Shown: positions 1 to 5,686 of the stretch, piece by piece
Position numbering within the stretch: the first letter of the stretch is position 1
How the letters are laid out: each line of letters opens with the position of its first letter
Assembly (NCBI GenBank): GCA_035691285.1
Contig: DASSJI010000113.1
Coordinates: 1-6,990, forward strand
DNA: 6,990 bases
From: DATFEN01 sp035691285
GTDB lineage: Bacteria; Acidobacteriota; Vicinamibacteria; Fen-336
Direction: 5' to 3'
The notes under the pieces: generated by a model
The model's database searches: none
The model's input: only the letters and a program-made list of their open reading frames with translations
Told to the model about the DNA's origin: nothing
Position numbers and translations under genes: made by a program

Positions 1-89
1 CGACTCCGACGCCGACGCGCTGCAAAGGCTCCGCGCCCTCGAGCGCTGGGCACGGCAGCGCGGTGCCTGGATGCTAGTATGGCCCGCGC
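1..89. other. Left-edge segment, possible end of an upstream gene
   Basis: No complete gene fits here. On the + strand, the frame starting at base 2 reads like protein at first (DSDADALQRLRALERW, then ARQRGAWMLVWPAHE) and has high third-position GC. It stays open to a TGA at 236-238, which would overlap the next gene by about 150 bp. The frame starting at base 3 ends at TAG 75-77. The frame starting at base 1 ends at TGA 91-93 and would overlap the next start as ATGA, but its composition is poor. Any of these could be the tail of an upstream gene; I cannot choose without sequence to the left. I recognise no family. Confidence 0.2.
72..80 (+). promoter_or_regulatory. Possible extended -10 element before the first yfhO gene
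   Basis: The bases TGCTAGTAT form a TGn-extended -10-like element (hexamer TAGTAT, 4 of 6 matches to TATAAT). No convincing -35 hexamer lies 16-18 bp upstream. If used, transcription would start near base 87, just before the ATG at 90. That would give an almost leaderless mRNA, consistent with the absence of a Shine-Dalgarno sequence there. It is weak evidence in GC-rich DNA, but the AT-rich patch stands out locally. Confidence 0.25.
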
Positions 90-2417
90 ATGAGCGGGCG
101 CCGCGCCACTCTGGCCGGGGCCGTCTTCGTTGCGGCGCTCGCGTCGCTGCCCTTCGTGCGCGGTCTGGCGGCGGGCCACGCCTTCTACTTCCGGGACCTG
201 TCCCGCCAGTTCTTCCCGGTCCGCCGCTTCGTCGCTGAGGGCCTGCGGGCCGGCGAGCTCCGCTTCTGGGACCCCTACACCCACGAAGGCATCCCGACGG
301 CGGCGCCCCTGGCCTACCCCGTCGACCTCCTGCACGCTCTGGCGCCGCAGGAGTGGTTCTTCTCGCTGCTGCTCGCGCTCCACGTGCCCCTGGCCGCCGT
401 CGCCTTCTTCGCCCTCGCCCGCGACCTCGGCCTGGGGCGCACGGCCGCCGGCGGCGGGGCGCTGGCCTTCGCGCTGGGCGGCTTCGCGCTGTCGTGCCTC
501 AGCCTCTACGTGCACCTGCAGGCGGGCGCGTGGGCGCCCCTGGTCGTCCTGGGTCTTCGACGTGCGGCGAGCTCCGGAGGGCGGGGCATCGCGTACGCAG
601 CGGGCGCGCTGGGCCTGGCCATCTCCACCACGGCCCTCGAGATCGTCGCGCAGGCCGCCCTGGCCGGCGTGATCCTCGCCCTGAGCGCGGCGGGCGCGCG
701 CGGCTCGCGCCGGCTGGTCGCCGCGTTGCTCCTCGGAACGGGCCTCGCCGCCGCTTCCATCGTTCCGACGCTGGGGCAGCTCGAGGGCGGCGCGAGGGAG
801 GCAGGCTTCCCGGTCGAGATGGTCGTCGCCTACTCGATCCGGCCGCTCAGCCTCGTTCAGACCGTCGTCGGCAACTGGCACTTCGACCTCAACGATCCCA
901 TGGGCCGCTTCTGGGGAGACCGCCTCCTCGGCGGCTATCCCTACGTGCTGAGCCTGTATCTCGGCGTGCCGGTGCTGGCTCTGGCCGCGGCCGGCGCGGC
1001 CTGCGGCGGTCGGACGGTCGTGGCTCTCGTGCCGCTCGGCCTGGCGGGCCTCCTGGTCTCTCTGGGGCCGGCAGTGGGGCTCGACCGCCTCGTGGAGATC
1101 GCGCCGGCGCTCCGGATGTTCCGCTTCCCCTGCAAGGCGTTCTTCATGGTGCACCTCGTGGCGGCGGTGCTGGCGGCGCAGGGGCTGGACGCCCTCCACG
1201 GCGCGCGAAGGCGGGCGTGGTCGGTGGTGGCTCTCGTCGCCCTGTCGCTGGGCGGGGCCCTGGCGGCGGCCCCCGCGCTTCCCCTTGCGCCGCGGGCGGC
1301 GCAGGCCCTGGCGAGCGCGCTCTTCCCGCCCGGCTGGAGTTCCACGGCGATGGCGGCGCCCCTCGACGCCATCCTTGCGGACGCCGCGCGAGGAGGCATC
1401 GCCGCCGTGGCGCTCGGGCTCGTGGCGATCCTCGTGTCCCAGGGCCGGCTGGCGCCCTCCAAGGGCGCCTGTGCCGCAGCCGCGCTGGCCGCGGCCGACC
1501 TCCTCCGCACGGGCGCCGGCCTCAACCCGATGGCGAGCCCGGCCTTCTATGCGCCCAGCGCCGAGGCCAGGGACGTCGCCGCCCGGGTCCGGGCGAGCGG
1601 AGGCCGTCTCTTCACCTGCGAACCCGAGTTCTCGCCTGCCTTCCAGAGGGCGCGGGCGGGCATCCGCGCGGTGGACGTGTGGACGATGGCTGCCTACCAG
1701 GAAGCGCTGCTGCCGAACTTCCAGCTCGCGCTGGCGGTCCCGACCGCATACAGCCTCGACCTCACCGGGCTCGTTCCCGAGAGCCGCCTGCTCGACGAGC
1801 CCGCGCTGAGCTGCCGCCGGCTCGACGCGCTTCTCCCGAGGCTGCGGAGAGGCGGCGTGGCCTGGGTCCTGAGCGCGGATCCTCTGTCTCACCCGGAGCT
1901 CCGCCTCGAGCGCGTGCTGGGCCCTCCCCGCGTCGCTCCGCTGACGTTGAGCCTGTATGCGCTCGCGGATCCGATCCCCATGCGCTTCGTCGCCGCCGCG
2001 GCCAGGCCTGCGGCCGACTCCGGCGAGGCCGAAGCCATCGCGCGGGAGCCCGGGTTCCAGGCGGCGCGCGGCGTCGCCGTGGAGGCGTCGACCGCGTCCC
2101 TGGCCGGCGCGCGGGGAGAGCTCCTGGAGTCGCGCGCCGGCCCCGGATGGTTCGAGCTGGCGGTGGCCGCCGACCGCCCGAGCTTCGTCGTGGTGCGCGA
2201 GGGGTACGCTCGTGGCTGGGCGGCGCGGGTCGACGGAGACCCGCGCCCGGTGCTGCGCGCCGACGGCCGTCATTGCGCCGTCGCGGTCCCCGAAGGCACG
2301 AGCCGCGTGACGATCCAGTATCGCCCTCCCCACCTGGGCGCCGCCCTTCTGACGAGCGTGTTGTGCGCGGCGGTGAGCGCCCTCGCGTGGACGCGCGGGC
2401 GCGTCGCGGGCGTTTGA
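90..2417 (+). CDS. YfhO-family polytopic membrane protein (GT-C-like)
   Basis: This is a 775-residue integral membrane protein of the YfhO family. Members are GT-C-like glycosyltransferases; the Bacillus subtilis one is needed for lipoteichoic acid glycosylation. The substrate here is unknown. Residues 8-24 form the first membrane segment. The next stretch, FYFRDLSRQFFPVRRF (32-47) to RFWDPYTHEGIPTAAPLAYP (58-77), is the typical first extracytoplasmic loop, with Asp36 in the place where GT-C enzymes often keep a catalytic acidic residue. Many hydrophobic segments follow to about residue 475, including the family signature RFPCK (345-349). A soluble extracytoplasmic domain (about 480-745) carries GWAARVDG (709-716), and a final membrane helix spans about 749-767. 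ATG 90 is the first possible start after the in-frame stop TAG at 75-77 and gives a sensible N-terminal helix, but no ribosome binding site is visible. It is probably transcribed separately from the kds genes downstream. The family is fairly sure; the enzymatic role is inferred. Confidence 0.85.
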   Translation: MSGRRATLAGAVFVAALASLPFVRGLAAGHAFYFRDLSRQFFPVRRFVAEGLRAGELRFWDPYTHEGIPTAAPLAYPVDLLHALAPQEWFFSLLLALHVPLAAVAFFALARDLGLGRTAAGGGALAFALGGFALSCLSLYVHLQAGAWAPLVVLGLRRAASSGGRGIAYAAGALGLAISTTALEIVAQAALAGVILALSAAGARGSRRLVAALLLGTGLAAASIVPTLGQLEGGAREAGFPVEMVVAYSIRPLSLVQTVVGNWHFDLNDPMGRFWGDRLLGGYPYVLSLYLGVPVLALAAAGAACGGRTVVALVPLGLAGLLVSLGPAVGLDRLVEIAPALRMFRFPCKAFFMVHLVAAVLAAQGLDALHGARRRAWSVVALVALSLGGALAAAPALPLAPRAAQALASALFPPGWSSTAMAAPLDAILADAARGGIAAVALGLVAILVSQGRLAPSKGACAAAALAAADLLRTGAGLNPMASPAFYAPSAEARDVAARVRASGGRLFTCEPEFSPAFQRARAGIRAVDVWTMAAYQEALLPNFQLALAVPTAYSLDLTGLVPESRLLDEPALSCRRLDALLPRLRRGGVAWVLSADPLSHPELRLERVLGPPRVAPLTLSLYALADPIPMRFVAAAARPAADSGEAEAIAREPGFQAARGVAVEASTASLAGARGELLESRAGPGWFELAVAADRPSFVVVREGYARGWAARVDGDPRPVLRADGRHCAVAVPEGTSRVTIQYRPPHLGAALLTSVLCAAVSALAWTRGRVAGV

Positions 2418-2443
2418 CGCGCGACCGCGCGGCCCCGTATCAT
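2414..2443 (+). promoter_or_regulatory. Sigma-70-like promoter for kdsB-pyrG-kdsA
   Basis: TTGACG (2414-2419) and TATCAT (2438-2443) are separated by 18 bp. Each hexamer matches its consensus at 5 of 6 positions, which is striking in such GC-rich DNA. The predicted transcription start is near 2450. The -35 box overlaps the TGA stop (2415-2417) of the upstream yfhO gene. The leader to the preferred kdsB start at 2473 would be about 23 nt. The site implies that the kds operon has its own promoter rather than depending on read-through from yfhO. Confidence 0.6.
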
Positions 2444-2472
2444 TGACCGTACGCGAGGGCCCCGAGAGAGTT

Positions 2473-3243
2473 TTGGCCATCGTCGCGATCATCCCGGCGC
2501 GCTACGGATCCACTAGGCTGCCGGGGAAGCCTCTCTCGGACATCCACGGGAAGCCGATGATCCAGCACGTTCACGAGCGCGCGGCCCGCGCGCGCCGCGT
2601 GGAGCGGGTGTTCGTCGCGCCCGACGACGAGCGCATCGCCGCGGCCGTGCGCGCCTTCGGCGGCGAGCCGATCCTCACCTCGTCGGAGCATGCGAGCGGC
2701 ACGGACCGGCTCGCCGAGGCCGCGCTCAGCACCGAGGCCTCGATCGTCGTCAACGTGCAGGGCGACGAGCCGATGCTCGACCCCGCGGGGATCGACGCGG
2801 CCCTGGAGCCGATGCTCGCCGACGCGGCGGTGGCGATGTCCACGCTGTCGCTGCCGCTCCTGGACGCGAAGGAGATGCTGTCGCCGAGCGTCGTCAAGGT
2901 CGTCACCGACGGCAACGGCGACGCGCTCTACTTCTCCCGCAGCCCCATCCCCCACGTGCGCCTCGACCCGCCCGCGGGCGACGAGGCGACGGCGGAGGCG
3001 GCCGTCCGCCGCGGCCTGCCGAGGAAGCACGTCGGGCTCTACGCGTACCGCCGCGAGGCTCTCGCGCGCTTCGCGTCCTTGCCCCGCTCTCCGCTCGAGG
3101 AGGCCGAGGGGCTCGAGCAGCTCAGGGCGCTCCACCACGGCATCAAGATCCGGGTCGTGGCCTTCGCCGGCCGCTCCGGGGTCGCGGTGGACACACCCGA
3201 GGACCTGGAGCGCGTCCGGGGCCTCATGAAGGAGAACGCTTGA
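2473..3243 (+). CDS. kdsB: 3-deoxy-manno-octulosonate cytidylyltransferase (CMP-Kdo synthetase)
   Basis: This cytoplasmic enzyme joins CTP and Kdo to give CMP-Kdo and pyrophosphate, activating Kdo for the LPS inner core. From the TTG at 2473 the product is 256 residues, close to the usual size of about 250. The N-terminus reads MAIVAIIPARYGSTRLPGKP, which lines up residue for residue with E. coli KdsB from its start; this is the nucleotide-binding region. The motif VNVQGDEPM holds Asp98, and GVAVDTPEDLERV near the C-terminus holds Asp240; these match the conserved metal-binding aspartates of the family. ALYFSRSPIPH and the SPLE/LEQLR segment are also typical. A TTG at 2443 would add ten residues, but it lies in the predicted -10 box and upstream of the predicted transcription start, so 2473 is preferred. 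GAGGG (2455-2459) and GAGAG (2464-2468) are possible, imperfectly spaced ribosome binding sites. The gene is first in the operon and its stop overlaps the pyrG start. Confidence 0.95.
   Translation: MAIVAIIPARYGSTRLPGKPLSDIHGKPMIQHVHERAARARRVERVFVAPDDERIAAAVRAFGGEPILTSSEHASGTDRLAEAALSTEASIVVNVQGDEPMLDPAGIDAALEPMLADAAVAMSTLSLPLLDAKEMLSPSVVKVVTDGNGDALYFSRSPIPHVRLDPPAGDEATAEAAVRRGLPRKHVGLYAYRREALARFASLPRSPLEEAEGLEQLRALHHGIKIRVVAFAGRSGVAVDTPEDLERVRGLMKENA
3229..3234 (+). promoter_or_regulatory. Ribosome binding site for pyrG
   Basis: AAGGAG lies inside the last codons of kdsB, 5 nt before the TTG at 3240. It supports that unusual start, which overlaps the kdsB stop as TTGA and suggests translational coupling of the two genes. 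Confidence 0.8.
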
Positions 3244-4874
3244 CCAAGTACATCTTCGTGACGGGCGGCGTGGTCTCGTCCCTCGGCAAGGGGCTCGCGT
3301 CGGCCTCGATCGGCTGCCTGCTCGAGGGCCACGGCTTCAAGGTCGCGATGATGAAGTGCGACCCCTACATCAACGTGGACCCGGGGACCATGAGCCCGTA
3401 CCAGCACGGCGAGGTGTACGTCACCGACGACGGCGCCGAGACCGACCTCGACCTCGGCCACTACGAGCGCTTCACCCACTGCGCGACCTCCAAGGCCTCG
3501 AACGTCACGACGGGCCAGATCTACGGCAACGTGATCGCCAAGGAGCGCCGGGGCGACTACCTCGGGCGCACCGTCCAGGTCATTCCCCACATCACCGACG
3601 AGATCAAGTCGGCGATCCGGGCGGTCGCCCAGGGCGCGGACGTCGTCATCGTGGAGATCGGCGGCACGGTCGGCGACATCGAGGGCCTGCCGTTCCTGGA
3701 GGCCGTGCGCCAGTTCCGCCAGGACGTCGGGCGCGGCAACGCGATCTTCGTGCACCTCGCCCTCGTGCCCTATATCGCCACGGCCCACGAGCTCAAGACG
3801 AAGCCCATGCAGCACAGCGTCCGCGAGCTCCGGGCCATCGGCATCCAGCCGGACATCCTGCTGTGCCGCACCGACCGCTACCTGTCCCCCGACCTCAAGG
3901 CCAAGCTGGCCCTCTACTGCGACGTGCCCGAGGAGGCCGTGATCACCGCGAAGGACGTGGATTCGATCTACGAGGTGCCCCTCGTGCTGTCCAGCGAAGG
4001 CCTCGACTCCATCGTCCTCAAGGCGCTGGCGCTGGACGGCCGCGGACGCGACATGAGCGCCTGGGAGGACCTGGTCCACCGCATCCGGAACCCCAAGGGC
4101 GAGGTCGTGATCGGCGTCGTCGGCAAGTACGTGTCCTTCGAGGACTCGTACAAGAGCCTCAACGAGGCGCTCTCCCACGGGGGCTTCGCCCACCAGGTCC
4201 GGGTGGTGCGCCGCTGGGTCGAGGCGGAGGACCTCGAGCAGGGAGACGTGGACCGCAAGCTCGCCGGCGTCGACGGCATCCTGGTTCCGGGCGGTTTCGG
4301 CACCCGGGGCACCGCCGGGATGGTGGCCGCCGCCGAGTTCGCGCGCCGCACCAGGACGCCCTATTTCGGCATCTGCTACGGCTTCCAGTGGGCTGTGACG
4401 GAGTACGCTCGCAACGTGTGCGGCCTCGCAGGCGCCAACTCCACCGAGGTCGACGAGAACGCCGAGCACCGCGTGATCTACAAGCTGCAGGACCTGCTCG
4501 GGGTCGACGAGATGGGAGGCACCATGCGCCTGGGCGCCTACGCCTGCGTGCTGGCGCCTGGCTCGCGGGCCGCCCAGGTGTACGGCTCGACGCGCATCAG
4601 CGAGCGCCACCGGCACCGCTACGAGTTCAACAAGGCCTACGAGTCGTGCCTGACCCAGAGCGGCCTCGCGATCTCGGGCAAGACCCCCGACGGCAAGTTC
4701 GTGGAGATCGCCGAGATCCCCGACCACCCGTGGTTCATCGCCGTGCAGTTCCACCCCGAGTTCAAGTCGAAGCCGCTCGAGCCGCACCCGCTGTTCGCCG
4801 ACTTCGTGCGGGCGAGCCTGGCGAACCGAGGCGCCCGCCTGGAGAGGGGCGCCGCCGCTGTGGTGACCGCGTAG
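3240..4874 (+). CDS. pyrG: CTP synthase (glutamine-hydrolysing)
   Basis: This cytoplasmic enzyme converts UTP, ATP and glutamine to CTP, and here would supply the CTP used by KdsB. It has 544 residues, the normal length. The N-terminal synthase domain (about 1-265) has the P-loop FVTGGVVSSLGKG (Lys17), DPYINVDPGTMSPYQHGEV (41-59), and GAETDLDLGHYERF with Asp71, a metal-ligand position; VEIGGTVGDIEG follows near residue 139. The C-terminal class I glutaminase domain has GFGTRG, the nucleophile Cys379 in GICYGFQ, RHRHRYE, and the His505-Glu507 dyad in QFHPEF. E. coli PyrG has GICLGMQ around the same Cys379, so Tyr and Phe replace Leu and Met beside the nucleophile while all catalytic residues remain. 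The TTG start gives the canonical MTKYIFVTGG beginning and has a good ribosome binding site. The stop TAG shares its last base with the GTG start of kdsA. The protein ends with a short alanine/arginine-rich tail. Confidence 0.98.
   Translation: MTKYIFVTGGVVSSLGKGLASASIGCLLEGHGFKVAMMKCDPYINVDPGTMSPYQHGEVYVTDDGAETDLDLGHYERFTHCATSKASNVTTGQIYGNVIAKERRGDYLGRTVQVIPHITDEIKSAIRAVAQGADVVIVEIGGTVGDIEGLPFLEAVRQFRQDVGRGNAIFVHLALVPYIATAHELKTKPMQHSVRELRAIGIQPDILLCRTDRYLSPDLKAKLALYCDVPEEAVITAKDVDSIYEVPLVLSSEGLDSIVLKALALDGRGRDMSAWEDLVHRIRNPKGEVVIGVVGKYVSFEDSYKSLNEALSHGGFAHQVRVVRRWVEAEDLEQGDVDRKLAGVDGILVPGGFGTRGTAGMVAAAEFARRTRTPYFGICYGFQWAVTEYARNVCGLAGANSTEVDENAEHRVIYKLQDLLGVDEMGGTMRLGAYACVLAPGSRAAQVYGSTRISERHRHRYEFNKAYESCLTQSGLAISGKTPDGKFVEIAEIPDHPWFIAVQFHPEFKSKPLEPHPLFADFVRASLANRGARLERGAAAVVTA
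4862..4866 (+). promoter_or_regulatory. Ribosome binding site for kdsA
   Basis: GGTGA, complementary to part of the 16S rRNA 3' end, lies in the last pyrG codons, 7 nt before the GTG at 4874. It is modest but the best-placed site, and it supports that start. GGAGAGG at 4841-4847 is too far upstream to serve. Confidence 0.5.
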
Positions 4875-5686
4875 TGGGGTTCCGCCTCGGCGGCGTCCGC
4901 CTGGGCGGCGGAGGGCTGTTCCTCATCGCGGGACCCTGCGTGATCGAGAGCCCGAGGCATCCGCTCGCGGTCGCCTCCCGGCTCAAGGAAATCACCGGCG
5001 AGCTGGGCATCCCCTTCATCTTCAAGGCGAGCTACGACAAGGCCAACCGCTCGTCCCTGGGCTCGTATCGCGGCCCCGGCGTCGAGCGCGGCCTGGAGAT
5101 CCTTGCATCGGTCAAGGCCAGGCACGGTGTGCCGATCCTCACCGACGTCCACGAGACGAGGGACGTGGAAAAGGCCGCCCAGGTGGCCGACGTGCTCCAG
5201 ATCCCCGCGTTCCTGTGCCGGCAGACGGACCTGGTGGTCGAGGCCGCGCGCTCGGGGCGCGTCGTCAACATCAAGAAGGGCCAGTTCATGGCGCCCTGGG
5301 ACATGAAGGGCGTCCTCGAGAAGGCGGCCTCCACCGGCAACCGCAAGCTGCTCGTCACCGAGCGCGGCTTCAGCTTCGGCTACAACAACCTCGTCGTCGA
5401 CCCACGCAGCTTCCCGGTGCTGCGCTCCTTCGGGTATCCGGTCGTCTTCGACGTGACACACAGCGTCCAGCGCCCCGGCGGCCTGGGCGACCGCTCCGGC
5501 GGCGAGGCCCACTTCATCGACACGCTGGGCCCGGCCGGGGTCGCGGCAGGCGTCGACGGACTGTTCATGGAGGTCCACGAGAACCCGGCGCGGGCTCTCT
5601 CCGACGGCCCGAACGCCTACCGGCTGGGGCGGCTCAAGGCGCTGCTCGCCCGCCTGCTGCGCGTCCACGAGGCCGCGCGAAGCTGA
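4874..5686 (+). CDS. kdsA: 3-deoxy-8-phosphooctulonate synthase, metal-dependent type
   Basis: This enzyme condenses phosphoenolpyruvate with arabinose-5-phosphate to Kdo-8-phosphate, the committed step of Kdo synthesis. From GTG 4874 it has 270 residues, close to the family's 265-285. The frame is open far upstream, but homology to KdsA begins only at about residue 15, and GTG 4874 directly follows pyrG as TAGTG. Motifs in order are FLIAGPCVIES (16-26), FKASYDKANRSS (50-61), YRGPGVE, TDVHE (90-94), IPAFLCRQTDL (110-120), KKGQFMAPWD (134-143), TERGFSFGYNNLVVD (162-176), DVTHSVQRPGGLGDRSGG (193-210) and FMEVHENP (231-238). Cys22, His196, Glu233 and Asp244 match the four metal ligands of the metal-dependent class, known from Aquifex aeolicus. 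The metal-independent E. coli type has Asn in place of this Cys. It is the last gene of the operon and its final codons overlap the convergent yfhO gene. The related DAHP synthases are excluded by the FKASYDKANRSS and GQFMAPWD signatures. Confidence 0.96.
   Translation: MGFRLGGVRLGGGGLFLIAGPCVIESPRHPLAVASRLKEITGELGIPFIFKASYDKANRSSLGSYRGPGVERGLEILASVKARHGVPILTDVHETRDVEKAAQVADVLQIPAFLCRQTDLVVEAARSGRVVNIKKGQFMAPWDMKGVLEKAASTGNRKLLVTERGFSFGYNNLVVDPRSFPVLRSFGYPVVFDVTHSVQRPGGLGDRSGGEAHFIDTLGPAGVAAGVDGLFMEVHENPARALSDGPNAYRLGRLKALLARLLRVHEAARS
5634..5686. other. 53-bp convergent coding overlap of kdsA and second yfhO
   Basis: The last 17 codons and stop of kdsA (+) are read on the other strand as the C-terminal tail of the second YfhO protein (FARPRGRAAGGRAAP, then TGA at 5636-5634). 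The kdsA side is clearly constrained, since RLGRLKALLARLLRVHEAA resembles the C-terminal helix of known KdsA proteins. The YfhO side is a basic, low-complexity cytoplasmic tail after the last membrane helix, so it probably arose by read-on into kdsA after loss of an earlier stop. No intergenic terminator separates the two genes. Confidence 0.75.

Noticed and set aside
49..67. Inverted repeat GGCAC/GTGCC with a 9-nt loop
   Set aside because: The stem is only 5 bp with no following T run, which is expected by chance in GC-rich sequence. The spacing of GG and GC also does not fit a sigma-54 promoter.
353..2446. Second + strand frame (697 residues) within the first yfhO gene
   Set aside because: The product is almost entirely Arg, Gly, Pro and Ala without domains, while the overlapping yfhO frame has clear membrane segments and family motifs.
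3039..4787. Long minus-strand open frame (582 residues) opposite kdsB and pyrG
   Set aside because: It is antisense to clearly recognised, conserved genes. Its product is a D/V/H/L-rich mirror of GC-rich codons with no recognisable motif, and stop codons are rare by chance at this GC content.
3356..4873. + strand frame open through most of pyrG and continuous with kdsA, suggesting a 776-residue fusion
   Set aside because: The upstream part is Arg/Pro/Gly-rich out-of-frame reading of pyrG. KdsA homology begins only after the pyrG stop, and a GTG start sits exactly at the junction.
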